A stretch of 64,000 nucleotides of DNA from Gemmatimonadota bacterium (GTDB taxonomy: Bacteria > Gemmatimonadota > Gemmatimonadetes > Gemmatimonadales > Gemmatimonadaceae): contig JAJTHG010000015.1 in NCBI GenBank assembly GCA_021298835.1, forward strand, positions 33,518 to 97,517. Direction: 5' to 3'. Below, piece by piece: positions 26,211-34,358 of this stretch. A program made the position numbers and the translations under genes. The notes beneath the pieces were generated by a model, which saw only the letters and a program-made list of their open reading frames with translations, made no database searches and was not told the DNA's origin. How positions within the stretch are numbered: position 1 is the stretch's first letter; the number at the start of each line of letters is the position of its first letter.

Positions 26211-26882
26211 TTACGCGCGCCCCGCCGCGTCCTTCGCCGTTCCGTACTGCTGCTCGTAGGCGCTGAAGTGGCGGGTCATGGCCGTCTGCAGCTCCTGCAG
26301 CACCGCGCGCCGCGGGGCCTCGGCGAGTCGTTCGGCGCAGTCGAGCACCGCGTGCACTGAGTGCACCGCGAAGCGGGCCGCCGCTTGACGCCGCTCGACG
26401 GGCATCGCGGGAAACCGCAGGCGCAGGAAGGTCTCGACCTGCTCGACCAGCACGTCATCCATGCGCTGGGCGATGTCGCGGCCGGCGGGATGCGCGTGCA
26501 TGGCCTCGTGCACCCGGTCGAAGGCAGGCAGTTGCCGCATCAGCGACACCTGATCGGTCACCACGCGCTCGAATACGCGCTCGAGCGGCAGGTCGAGCAT
26601 CTCCGGTCCGACGGCCCGCTCGTTCGTCTCCGTCACGCGCCGCGTGCAGCGCTCCGCGAGCGCGAGGACCAGCGCGTCCTTGCCCGGGAAGAAATGGTAG
26701 AGCGACCCCATCGAGGCCCCGGCACGCTGGGCGATGGTCTGCACCGAGGCACCCTCCACCCCCACCTCGGCGATGACCGCCTCGGCGGCATCGAGGATCT
26801 GCTCCATACGCTGCGCCCCCCGCTCCTGCTGGGGGGCCCGCGGCACCGGAGAACGGGTGGGGGGGGCGGAAGTCGTTGCCAT
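26211..26882 (-). CDS. TetR/AcrR family transcriptional regulator
   Basis: 223 residues. The N-terminal HTH reads ILDAAEAVIAEVGVEGASVQ then IAQRAGASMGSLYHFFPGKD, a textbook TetR DNA-binding domain. The C-terminal part (helices around MLDLPLERVFERVV and RRAVLQELQTAM) is the ligand-binding/dimer domain. It is divergent from the RND efflux operon with its start 93 bases away, and two operator-like dyads lie between the genes, one within its own predicted promoter. Repression of the pump and of itself, relieved by an unknown toxic ligand, is the expected job. Its stop converges on the methyltransferase gene 52 bases away. Confidence 0.93.
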   Translation of the reverse strand: MATTSAPPTRSPVPRAPQQERGAQRMEQILDAAEAVIAEVGVEGASVQTIAQRAGASMGSLYHFFPGKDALVLALAERCTRRVTETNERAVGPEMLDLPLERVFERVVTDQVSLMRQLPAFDRVHEAMHAHPAGRDIAQRMDDVLVEQVETFLRLRFPAMPVERRQAAARFAVHSVHAVLDCAERLAEAPRRAVLQELQTAMTRHFSAYEQQYGTAKDAAGRA

Positions 26883-26893
26883 GACTGAACAGA

Positions 26894-26923
26894 AATGTAG
26901 AGCGAACGCTCTGGTATTGACAA
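26894..26923 (-). promoter_or_regulatory. Predicted promoter of tetR
   Basis: On the minus strand TTGTCA (26923-26918) and TACATT (26899-26894) are separated by 18 bases. The -10 ends 11 bases before the ATG at 26882, so the leader is very short. The dyad at 26899-26912 lies inside the spacer, which fits autorepression. Confidence 0.5.
26899..26912. promoter_or_regulatory. Operator-like dyad 1 (AGAGC-N4-GCTCT)
   Basis: AGAGCGAACGCTCT is palindromic except for its central AA. It sits five bases upstream of the -35 of the pump promoter and inside the spacer of the tetR promoter. Half-sites and spacing match dyad 3 at 26958-26971. A likely binding site for the adjacent TetR protein. Confidence 0.65.
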
Positions 26924-26944
26924 GTGGAAAGCATGCTCTATTAT
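26917..26944 (+). promoter_or_regulatory. Sigma-70-like promoter of the RND efflux operon
   Basis: TTGACA (26917-26922) and TATTAT (26939-26944) are separated by 16 bases in an AT-rich stretch unlike the surroundings. Transcription would begin near 26951, giving a leader of about 24 bases before ATG 26975. A weaker dyad, AAAGC-AT-GCTCT (26928-26939), fills the spacer. Confidence 0.65.
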
Positions 26945-26957
26945 TTTTGCAGACACT

Positions 26958-26971
26958 AGAACGAGCATTCT
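26958..26971. promoter_or_regulatory. Operator-like dyad 3 (AGAAC-N4-ATTCT)
   Basis: AGAAC-GAGC-ATTCT, extended to TAGAA/TTCTA at 26957-26972, with the same half-site length and 4-base centre as dyad 1. It lies in the leader, ending three bases before the ATG at 26975. A bound repressor here would block elongation or, as part of a cooperative pair with dyad 1, cover the promoter. Confidence 0.6.
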
Positions 26972-26974
26972 ATT

Positions 26975-28330
26975 ATGAGAATACCAGTACACGTCGCCGC
27001 CTTGATCGGTTTTGCCGTCCTGGGGCGGCCACTGACGGCACAGTCGGCCGGCACCCTCGACGACCTCGTGCAGGTGGCCCTGCGCGACAATCCGGCACAG
27101 CGGCAGGTGCGGTTCGCCGTCGAGGCGGCCGACGCGGGCCGGCGCGAGGCGCTCGGGCGGTGGCTGCCCAGCGCGACGATCAACGCGCGCTACTCGGAGG
27201 TGAGCGGAAACGTCGTGAACCTCGGCCAGCTCATCAATCCCGCCTTCAGCGCGCTCAACGGGCTGCTCGGCACCCCGAGCTTCCCCACCAACATCGACCT
27301 GCGCCTTCCGTTGGCCCAGGAGACGGCCCTGCGGCTGCAGCAGACGCTGTTCGCGCCGGCCATCGGGGCGGGGGCGGCGGCCGCGACCGCGGTGCGCGGG
27401 GTACGCCGTGCGGAGGCCGACCTGCAGTCCCGCACGCTCGCGGCGCAGGTGCGCATCGGGTGGCTGCAGTGGGCGAAGGCGCTCAAGGCGGTGACCATCT
27501 ACGAATCGGCGTTGACGGTGCTCGACGAGCAGGCGCGCGTGACGCAGCGCCTCGTCGCCGAGGGACTCGCCACCCCCGACGCCGCGCTGCGCGTGAAGGC
27601 CGAGCGCGGCGCGCTCGCGCAGCAGCGCGACGACGCGCGACGGCTCGAGGGCGCGGCGCGCCAGGCGATGAACGTGCTGCTGGCACGGCCGCTCGAGGCG
27701 CCGCTGCCCGAGTTCACCGACGCGGCGTTGGGGATCGACTCGCTGCCGCCGCTGGCCGACGCCGCCGAGCGGGCCGGTCGGCGCCGCGACGAGCTCCGGC
27801 AGCTCGACGCCGCCGGCGCGGCGGCCCGCGCCAACGAGCGGGTGGTGCGCAGCGCCTACCTGCCCACGCTCGCGCTCGCGGTGGACTACGGCTGGCAGGG
27901 CAACAGCTACGACTTCCGGACGTCGCGCGACTTCACGATCGCCTCGGCGGTCCTGAGTTGGAACCTCTTCAACGGCGGCCAGGACCATGCGCGCGCGCAG
28001 CAGGCACGGCTCGAGACCGCGCGCCTCGATGCGATGCGCGACCAGGCGGCCCGGCAGGTGCAGCTCGACGTCGCCGTGGCCCACGCCGCCGCCACCGTGG
28101 CGCGGAGCGCGATCGCCACCGCGCGCGAACGCGTCGAGGCCGCCGAGCGCACGTGGGAGCTCGTGCGCCGCCGCCGGGACGCGGGGGGCGCGACGCTGCT
28201 CGAAGTGCTCGACGCCCGCAACGCGCTGACGGCCGCGCAGCTCAACGCCGTGCTCACCACCTACGACTATTACCAGCGCTGCGTCGAGTTCGACCGGGCG
28301 GCGGCGCGCTACCCGAGGACCCTCCCGTGA
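26975..28330 (+). CDS. TolC-family outer membrane efflux protein
   Basis: 451 residues from ATG 26975. A signal peptide (MRIPVHVAALIGFAVLGRPL) is cleaved near TAQ. Two repeats of long amphipathic helices with TolC-type strands follow: LDDLVQVALRDNPAQRQ and REALGRWLPSATINARYSE in the first half; RAANERVVRSAYLPTLALAVDYGW and SWNLFNGGQDHARAQQ in the second. The C-terminal GGATLLEVLDARNALTAAQ is diagnostic for this family. It should form the trimeric outer-membrane channel of a tripartite pump. The next gene starts at a GTG overlapping its stop, and RND adaptor and permease follow. No strong Shine-Dalgarno is visible; dyad 3 occupies the leader. Confidence 0.92.
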   Translation: MRIPVHVAALIGFAVLGRPLTAQSAGTLDDLVQVALRDNPAQRQVRFAVEAADAGRREALGRWLPSATINARYSEVSGNVVNLGQLINPAFSALNGLLGTPSFPTNIDLRLPLAQETALRLQQTLFAPAIGAGAAAATAVRGVRRAEADLQSRTLAAQVRIGWLQWAKALKAVTIYESALTVLDEQARVTQRLVAEGLATPDAALRVKAERGALAQQRDDARRLEGAARQAMNVLLARPLEAPLPEFTDAALGIDSLPPLADAAERAGRRRDELRQLDAAGAAARANERVVRSAYLPTLALAVDYGWQGNSYDFRTSRDFTIASAVLSWNLFNGGQDHARAQQARLETARLDAMRDQAARQVQLDVAVAHAAATVARSAIATARERVEAAERTWELVRRRRDAGGATLLEVLDARNALTAAQLNAVLTTYDYYQRCVEFDRAAARYPRTLP

Positions 28331-29421
28331 CCCCGATGCCCCTTCCCCGCCCCTGGTTGGCGTTCGCGCTCGTAGCGACGACCGCCGCCGCCTGCGGCAC
28401 CCCCGAGGCGGCCGCCACGCCCGCCGACGACGCCGACGCGCGTGCGGCGACCCCGGTGGTCGTCGCCGCCGTCACGACCGACGACCGGCCCGCCCCGCTC
28501 GTCCTCGCGGCGACGCTCGCCGCCAAGGAGGAGGTGCCGCTCGCGTTCAAGATCGGCGGCGTGGTGACGCGTGTGAGCGTCGAGCCGGGCGAGCGCGTAC
28601 GGGCCGGCGACGTGCTCGCCGAGCTGGCCGACGACGAGATCGGCTCGGCGGTCCGCAAGGCCCGCGAGGGGCGCGAGAAGGCGGAGCGCGACCTCGCCCG
28701 TGCGACGGCGCTCTTCGCCGACAGTGCGGTGACGCGCGCGCAGCTCGACGACGCCACCACCGGGCTCGAGGTTGCGCGGGCCGATGAGCGGGCGGCGCTG
28801 TTCAATCGCCGGTTCTCGAGCATCGTGGCGCCGGCCGACGGGATCGTCCTGCGCCGGCAAGCCGAGGTGGGCGAGCAGGTGCCGCCCGGCCAGCCGGTGG
28901 TGGTCGTGCGCACGGGACGTCGCGGGATGGTCGCGCGCATCGCCCTCTCCGACCGCGAGCGCATGCGCGTGGGCGTCGGCGACCCGGCGACGGTGCGGTT
29001 CGACGCCGCGGGCGACCGCTCGTTCGCGGGGCGGGTGCGTGTCGTGGGGGTCGCCCCGATGCCGAATACCGGGGTATTCGAGGCGGAGATCGCGCTCGAC
29101 GGGGCCGATGCGCTGCCGAGCGGGCTGGTCGGGACGGCGGAGGTCGTGCCGTCGGCGCGCGGCGCGCGGCGCGCGACCCCGGTGGTGCCGGTCGAGGCGC
29201 TGCTGGAGGCGGACGGCGACTCGGCCGCGGTGTACGTGGTCGGCAACGGTGACGTGGCCCGCCGTCGCGCGGTGCGCGTGGGCGAGCTGTCGAACGGCGC
29301 GGTGCGGATTCTCGGCGGGCTGTCGCGCGGGGAGCAGGTCGTGGTGGCGGGCGGGGCCTATCTGGTTGACGGACTGCGCGTGCGGCCGCAGCCCGCGCCG
29401 GGCGCGGAGCGTGCCCCGTGA
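28327..29421 (+). CDS. RND efflux periplasmic adaptor (membrane fusion protein)
   Basis: 364 residues from a GTG at 28327 that overlaps the TolC-like stop by four bases (GTGA); an ATG at 28336 is the alternative. The lipobox TTAAACG predicts a lipoprotein. VPLAFKIGGVVTRVSVEPGE and GDVLAELADDE are the first biotinyl-lipoyl half, followed by a coiled-coil hairpin with QLDDATTGLEVARADERAAL. RFSSIVAPADGIVLRRQAEVG completes the lipoyl domain, and later segments fit the beta-barrel and membrane-proximal domains. It bridges the TolC channel and the RND permease, and is co-translated with both. Confidence 0.92.
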   Translation: MTPMPLPRPWLAFALVATTAAACGTPEAAATPADDADARAATPVVVAAVTTDDRPAPLVLAATLAAKEEVPLAFKIGGVVTRVSVEPGERVRAGDVLAELADDEIGSAVRKAREGREKAERDLARATALFADSAVTRAQLDDATTGLEVARADERAALFNRRFSSIVAPADGIVLRRQAEVGEQVPPGQPVVVVRTGRRGMVARIALSDRERMRVGVGDPATVRFDAAGDRSFAGRVRVVGVAPMPNTGVFEAEIALDGADALPSGLVGTAEVVPSARGARRATPVVPVEALLEADGDSAAVYVVGNGDVARRRAVRVGELSNGAVRILGGLSRGEQVVVAGGAYLVDGLRVRPQPAPGAERAP

Positions 29422-32400
29422 ACCCGACGCGCTTTGCCGTCGAGCGGCCGCAGTTGACGCTGGTCGCGGTCGCGGCGATGGCGGCCCTGGGCATCCAGGC
29501 GCTGCTGACGATCCCGAAGGCGGAGGACCCGACCTTCCCGATCCCGGTCTTCACGGTGGTCGCGGTGGTGCCGGGGGCATCGCCCGCCGACATCGAGCAA
29601 CTCGTAGTGGACCCGGTCGAGAAGCAGATCAAGGAACTTGAGCGCGTCAAGAAGTACGATTCGCAGGCCGAGGACGGCTTCGGGGCGATCACGGTGGAGT
29701 TCGAAGCCGGCGTGGACGCCGACCGCAAGTACGACGAGGTCGTCCGCGAGATGAACGCGCTGCGCCCCTCGTTGCCGGCGGAGATGGCGCGGTTCGAGAT
29801 CAGCCGCTTCAACGCTGCCAACACGTACGTCGCGCAACTGGCGCTCGCGAGCGAGACGGCCCCGTGGCACGAGCTCGACGCCCGCGGGCGCGACCTGCGC
29901 GACCGGCTCGGCCGCGTGTCGGGCGTGAAGTCGGCCAAGCTCTTCGCCGTGCCGGTGCGCGAGGTGCAGGTGCGGCTCGACCTCGCGGCACTGGCGGCGC
30001 GGCGACTGCCCCTGGCGGCGGCGCTGCAGGCGCTGGCGTCCGAGGGGACGAACATCCCGGCGGGCGCGGTGGACGTGGGGGGCAAGCGGTTCAACGTGAA
30101 GACGAGCGGCCCCTATACCTCGCTCGAGCAGGTGAAGGCGACGATCCTCGCCGGCGACGGCCGCACCGCGGTGCGGCTGGGCGACGTGGCGGACGTCCGC
30201 TGGGACTACGCCGAGGTCACCCACGCCGCGCGCTACAACGGCCGGCGCGCGGTCTGGGTGGCGCTCACCGTGCAGGAGACGGCGAACGTCATCGAGGTGC
30301 GCGACCGCGTCTGGGCGGCGCTCGACGCCTGGGAGCGCACGCTGCCGCCGCGCATCACGCTCGAGCGCGGCTTCGACCAGTCGCGCAACGTCGAGCGCCG
30401 GCTCACGCAGCTCGGCACCGACTTCGTGATCGCGATCCTCCTCGTGCTGGTCACGCTGCTGCCGCTCGGGGTCCGGGCGTCGGCGATCGTGATGGTGAGC
30501 ATTCCCCTGTCGCTCGCGGTCGGCGTGGCGATGCTGCAGTGGCTGGGCTTCACGATCAACCAGCTGACGATCGTCGGCTTCGTGATCGCGCTCGGGCTGC
30601 TGGTGGACGACTCGATCGTGGTCGTCGAGAACGTCTCGCGCTTCCTGCGCGGCGGGGCGACGCCGCGCGAGGCGGCCGTCCAGGCCACGCGGCAGATCAC
30701 CGTGGCGGTCCTCGGCTACACCGCCGCGCTGGTGCTCGCGTTCGTGCCCCTGCTGCTCCTGCCCGGGAGCGCGGGGCAGTTCATCCGCGGGCTGCCGACG
30801 GCGGTCGTGCTGACGGTGCTCGCGTCGCTCGTGGCGTCCCTGACGGTGATCCCCTTCCTGGCCAGCCGGTGGCTGAGCCCGGGCGACGATCCGCACGGCT
30901 CGCGGCTGCTCCAGGGGTTCCAGCGCGCCATCGCGGCGACCTACACCCCTGCGTTGCACTGGGCGCTGGCGCGGCCGAAGCGCACGCTGCTCGCCGCCGC
31001 GGGGCTCTTCGTGGGCGCGCTCGCGCTCGTGCCGGTCGTGGGCTTCTCGCTCTTCCCCAAGGCAGGGACCCCGCACTTCCTCGTGACGGTCGAGACGCCG
31101 TCGGGCGCCTCGCGCGCCGCCACGGACGCCGCGGTGCGCGCCGTTGAGCGCGAGCTGCAGGCCCGCCCGCAGGTGCGCAGCGTCTTCGCCAACGTCGGGC
31201 GCGGCAACCCCGAGACCTATTACAACGTGATCGCCGCGGGCGAGCGCGCCAACGCCGGCGAGGTGCTGGCCGTTCTCGACCGCTACGACGCCGCGGCGAC
31301 CCCGGCGCTGTTCGACAGCCTGCGCCGCGCCTTCGAGGCGTACCCCGGTGCGCGGATCCAGGTGAAGGAGTTCGAGAACGGCCCGCCGATCGAAGCGCCG
31401 ATCGCGCTCCGCATCACGGGACCGGACCTCGACACGCTGCGCACGCTCGCAGCCGGTCTCGAGCGCATCATCGCCGCCCACCCGGGCACGCGCTCGGTCG
31501 TCAACCCGCTCGCCGTGGCGCGCACCGACCTGCGGCTCGTGATCGACCGCGACAAGGCGGGCCTCCTCGGCGTTCCGACGGCGGAGGTGGACCGGACCGT
31601 CCGGCTGGCGCTGGCCGGCCTCCCCGGGGCCACGCTGCGCGGGCAGGACGGGCGCGAATACGACGTGCGCGTGACGGTGCCCGGCCCCGCGGTGCCGACG
31701 CCGGCGATGCTCGAGCGCGTGTACGTGCCCAGCGTGACCGGCGCAGCGGTGCCGCTGGCCCAGCTCGCGACCGCGCGCTTCGAGTCCTCGGCGCCGGTGA
31801 TCCAGCACACGAAGGGCCAGCGCTCGGTCACGGTCACCGCCGACGTCCGCTCCGGCTTCAACACGGCCAAGGTGACGCAGGCGATCCTCGACTCGGTGGC
31901 GGCGTGGCCGCGACCGGCCGGCTACGACGTGATCGCCGCCGGCGAGGTGGAGAGCCGCGAGGAGAGCTTCGGCGGGCTCGGCACCGCGATCGTGATCGCG
32001 GTCTTCGGCATCCTGGCGGTGCTCGTGCTCGAGTTCCGGACCTTCACCGGCACCCTCATCGTCGCGAGCGTGATCCCGCTCGGCGTGGTCGGCGCGATCG
32101 TCGCGCTGTTGCTTACCGGCTACACGCTCTCCTTCACGGCGATGGTGGGCCTGGTCGCCCTGATCGGCATCGAGATCAAGAACTCGGTGCTCCTGGTCGA
32201 CTACACGAACCAGCTGCGCGCACAGGGCATGGGCCTCGACGAGGCGATCGAGCGGGCCGGTGCGGTGCGGTTCCTGCCGATCGTGCTGACATCCATGACG
32301 GCCATCGGCGGCCTGCTGCCGCTGGCGTGGCAGAGCAGCTCGCTCTACTCGCCGCTCGCGATCGTGATCATCGGCGGGCTGGTGAGCTCGACGGTGCTCG

Positions 32401-32507
32401 CGCGGATCGTGACGCCGGTCATGTACCGGCTGCTACCGCCGGCGATCGGGGAGCACGAGCGGGAGGCCGCCACGGCGGCGGGCCAGCCGGCGCTGGCGGG
32501 GGCATAG
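29418..32507 (+). CDS. RND family efflux permease
   Basis: 1029 residues, overlapping the adaptor stop by four bases (GTGA). The N-terminal helix, the periplasmic porter domain beginning VVPGASPADIEQLVVDPVEK, and TM2-6 follow the AcrB/HAE1 plan. TM4 has LGLLVDDSIVVVENV with the proton-relay aspartates D397 and D398. The second half repeats the pattern after about residue 520. It is slightly shorter than AcrB and resembles the divergent HAE1-like group (Czc/HAE-type alternatives cannot be excluded; no metal-type motif was seen). It exports small toxic molecules through the TolC-like protein using proton motive force, under control of the divergent TetR. The gene ends before a long terminator hairpin facing dnaJ. 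Confidence 0.93.
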   Translation: MNPTRFAVERPQLTLVAVAAMAALGIQALLTIPKAEDPTFPIPVFTVVAVVPGASPADIEQLVVDPVEKQIKELERVKKYDSQAEDGFGAITVEFEAGVDADRKYDEVVREMNALRPSLPAEMARFEISRFNAANTYVAQLALASETAPWHELDARGRDLRDRLGRVSGVKSAKLFAVPVREVQVRLDLAALAARRLPLAAALQALASEGTNIPAGAVDVGGKRFNVKTSGPYTSLEQVKATILAGDGRTAVRLGDVADVRWDYAEVTHAARYNGRRAVWVALTVQETANVIEVRDRVWAALDAWERTLPPRITLERGFDQSRNVERRLTQLGTDFVIAILLVLVTLLPLGVRASAIVMVSIPLSLAVGVAMLQWLGFTINQLTIVGFVIALGLLVDDSIVVVENVSRFLRGGATPREAAVQATRQITVAVLGYTAALVLAFVPLLLLPGSAGQFIRGLPTAVVLTVLASLVASLTVIPFLASRWLSPGDDPHGSRLLQGFQRAIAATYTPALHWALARPKRTLLAAAGLFVGALALVPVVGFSLFPKAGTPHFLVTVETPSGASRAATDAAVRAVERELQARPQVRSVFANVGRGNPETYYNVIAAGERANAGEVLAVLDRYDAAATPALFDSLRRAFEAYPGARIQVKEFENGPPIEAPIALRITGPDLDTLRTLAAGLERIIAAHPGTRSVVNPLAVARTDLRLVIDRDKAGLLGVPTAEVDRTVRLALAGLPGATLRGQDGREYDVRVTVPGPAVPTPAMLERVYVPSVTGAAVPLAQLATARFESSAPVIQHTKGQRSVTVTADVRSGFNTAKVTQAILDSVAAWPRPAGYDVIAAGEVESREESFGGLGTAIVIAVFGILAVLVLEFRTFTGTLIVASVIPLGVVGAIVALLLTGYTLSFTAMVGLVALIGIEIKNSVLLVDYTNQLRAQGMGLDEAIERAGAVRFLPIVLTSMTAIGGLLPLAWQSSSLYSPLAIVIIGGLVSSTVLARIVTPVMYRLLPPAIGEHEREAATAAGQPALAGA

Positions 32508-32515
32508 GCCTGCGA

Positions 32516-32558
32516 GACGCACGCCGGCGGGGCCATGGCGGCCCCGCCGGCGTGCGTC
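32516..32558. terminator. 19-bp perfect hairpin between RND operon and dnaJ
   Basis: GACGCACGCCGGCGGGGCC (32516-32534) pairs perfectly with 32540-32558 around an ATGGC loop, in the 53-base gap between convergent stops. It should end both transcripts. There is no T-run after either arm. Confidence 0.8.
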
Positions 32559-32560
32559 GG

Positions 32561-33685
32561 TCAGTATCGCAGCCCGCCGGCTGCGGCGAACTGCTGCATC
32601 AGCTTCTCCTGCTCGGGCGTGAGCGACTCCGGCACCGTGACCTGGGTCTCGACGAACAGGTCGCCGCGCTCGGCGCCCTTGGCGATGCCCTGCCCCGCCA
32701 CGCGGAACCGCTTTCCGCTGCCGGTGCCGGCGGGGATCTTCACGGCGAGCTTGCTGCCGTCGAGCGCCTTCACGCTGATCGTGGTCCCGAGCACCGCCTG
32801 CGCGACGTTGATCGGCACCGCCGCGACGAGGTCGAGTCCCTCGCGCTGGAAGAAGCGGTCGGGCTCGACCTGGAAGGTGATGACGAGGTCGCCGGGCGGC
32901 CCGCCGCCACGGCCGCGTGCGCCCTGCCCCTTGAGCCGCACGCGCGCGCCGCTGTCGGCGCCGGCCGGGACGGTGATCGCCACCGTGCGTGCGTTGCGCA
33001 ACTCGCCCGCGCCGCTGCAGGGGCCGCACTTCTGCGAGGGGATCTGCCCGCGCCCGACGCACAGCGGGCATGGCCGGTTGACGGCGAAGCCGCCCTGGCC
33101 GAACGACACCTCGCCGCGTCCGTCGCACTCGGGACAGAGGTTCAGCCGGGCGCCGGCGGCGGCGCCGGTCCCCTTGCAGGTGCCGCACTCCTCGACGACG
33201 TCGAGCTTGACCTCGACCCTGCCCCCGGTCGCCGCGGTGCGGAACGGCACCTTGAGCGTCGTCTCGACCGTCTGGCCGGCCTCGGCGGCGCGTCCGCGCG
33301 CCCCGTTGCGGTCACCGAAGAGCGAGCTCCAGAGGTCGCTGATGGAGCCGAAGCCCCCGCCCAGGTCCACCGGCTCGCCGCGGAAGCCGCCCGCGGCGCC
33401 GCCGGCGGCCGCCCCGCCGCCCGGGCGCCGAGCCCCGGCCCCCGCACTGCGCGACGTGAAGGCGCCAAGCCGGCGCATCTCGTCGTACTGCTTGCGCTTC
33501 TCCGCGTCGCCCACGACGCCGTACGCCTCCGAGATCTCCTTGAAGCGTTCCGCCGCCTTCGCGTCCCCCGTGTTCGCGTCGGGGTGGTGCTGCTTCGCGA
33601 GCTTGCGGTATTGCTTCTTGATCTCGTCGGCGGTGGCCGTCGGCGATACGCCGAGGACCGCGTAGAAGTCGCGGGCGCCGGCCAT
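32561..33685 (-). CDS. dnaJ: Molecular chaperone DnaJ
   Basis: 374 residues from the ATG at 33685, one base after the grpE stop. The J-domain begins DFYAVLGVSPTATADEI and contains the HPD motif (HHPDAN) needed to stimulate DnaK. A G/F-rich region follows, with GGFRGEPVDLGGGFGS. Four CxxCxGxG zinc-binding repeats are present: CGTCKGTG, CPECDGRG, CPLCVGRG and CGPCSGAG. The C-terminal peptide-binding domains follow. It is the last gene of the long minus-strand housekeeping run. dnaK is not in the window. Confidence 0.96.
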   Translation of the reverse strand: MAGARDFYAVLGVSPTATADEIKKQYRKLAKQHHPDANTGDAKAAERFKEISEAYGVVGDAEKRKQYDEMRRLGAFTSRSAGAGARRPGGGAAAGGAAGGFRGEPVDLGGGFGSISDLWSSLFGDRNGARGRAAEAGQTVETTLKVPFRTAATGGRVEVKLDVVEECGTCKGTGAAAGARLNLCPECDGRGEVSFGQGGFAVNRPCPLCVGRGQIPSQKCGPCSGAGELRNARTVAITVPAGADSGARVRLKGQGARGRGGGPPGDLVITFQVEPDRFFQREGLDLVAAVPINVAQAVLGTTISVKALDGSKLAVKIPAGTGSGKRFRVAGQGIAKGAERGDLFVETQVTVPESLTPEQEKLMQQFAAAGGLRY

Positions 33686-33686
33686 G

Positions 33687-34265
33687 TCAGTGCGGCCCCG
33701 CCCCCTCGACATGCTGGTACACCACCACCCGCGCCGGCCGCAGCAGCTGCCCGTGGAAGCGGTAGCCCACCTGATAGACCTGTGCGACCGTCCCGTCGAG
33801 CGAGGCCTCGCCGTGCGGCTGGGTGCCCACCGCCTCGTGCAGCGCGGGGTCGAACGGGTGGCCGGCGGGATCGAGCACCTCGAGCCCGTGGCCCGCGAGC
33901 GACTTGAAGAGCTTCTTCTCGACGAGCTGCACCCCGTCGTGCAGCGTCTTCGTGTCGAGCGTCGCGGGATCCACGTGCGCGAAGCGCCGCAGGTCGTCGA
34001 GCGTCTCGAGCAGGCCCTTGACGACGTCGCCCTGCCCGCGCCGCTCGGCCTCGAGCCGCTCCTTCGCGGTGCGCTTCCGGTAGTTGTCGTATTCGGCGGC
34101 GAGGCGCAGGTACTTGTCGCGCTGCTCCTCGAGGAGCTTGAGCGCGACGGTCGCCGCGTCGTCGCCGGGCGCCGAGGCACCGGCGGGAGGCGCCCCGGCG
34201 AGCGCAGGCTGGTCGGCGGCGTCGGCGGCGCCGGCGGTCGTGAGTTCGTCGTTGGAGGCAGTCAT
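33687..34265 (-). CDS. grpE: Nucleotide exchange factor GrpE
   Basis: 192 residues. The N-terminus is an acidic, Ala-rich disordered stretch. A long coiled coil (ATVALKLLEEQRDKYLRLAA then EYDNYRKRTAKERLEAE) leads into the C-terminal beta domain, where VGYRFHGQLLRPARVVV carries the conserved GYxxxxRLLRPAxVxV pattern. It releases ADP from DnaK and so drives its chaperone cycle. It is separated from dnaJ by one base, so the two are co-translated. No CIRCE element (TTAGCACTC-N9-GAGTGCTAA) is visible upstream; a short inverted repeat is at 34305-34321. Confidence 0.96.
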   Translation of the reverse strand: MTASNDELTTAGAADAADQPALAGAPPAGASAPGDDAATVALKLLEEQRDKYLRLAAEYDNYRKRTAKERLEAERRGQGDVVKGLLETLDDLRRFAHVDPATLDTKTLHDGVQLVEKKLFKSLAGHGLEVLDPAGHPFDPALHEAVGTQPHGEASLDGTVAQVYQVGYRFHGQLLRPARVVVYQHVEGAGPH

Positions 34266-34304
34266 CGTGTCATGGGCATACGGCCAGCCGGGGAATCTTG
34301 ATTC

Positions 34305-34321
34305 GCCCCGTCGAACGGGGC
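34305..34321. terminator. 7-bp hairpin between cinA and grpE
   Basis: GCCCCGT and ACGGGGC pair perfectly with a CGA loop, 37 bases past the cinA stop and 40 bases before the grpE start on the minus strand. It may terminate or attenuate the upstream operon so that grpE-dnaJ can be driven separately. No heat-shock element is recognised. Confidence 0.45.
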
Positions 34322-34358
34322 AACGCGCGTACCGCGGGAATCCTGCCGATCCGGCGGG

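Noticed and set aside
34266..34358. CIRCE or sigma-32-type heat-shock element upstream of grpE
   Set aside because: No TTAGCACTC-N9-GAGTGCTAA and no CCCCAT-type -10; only a generic 7-bp hairpin.
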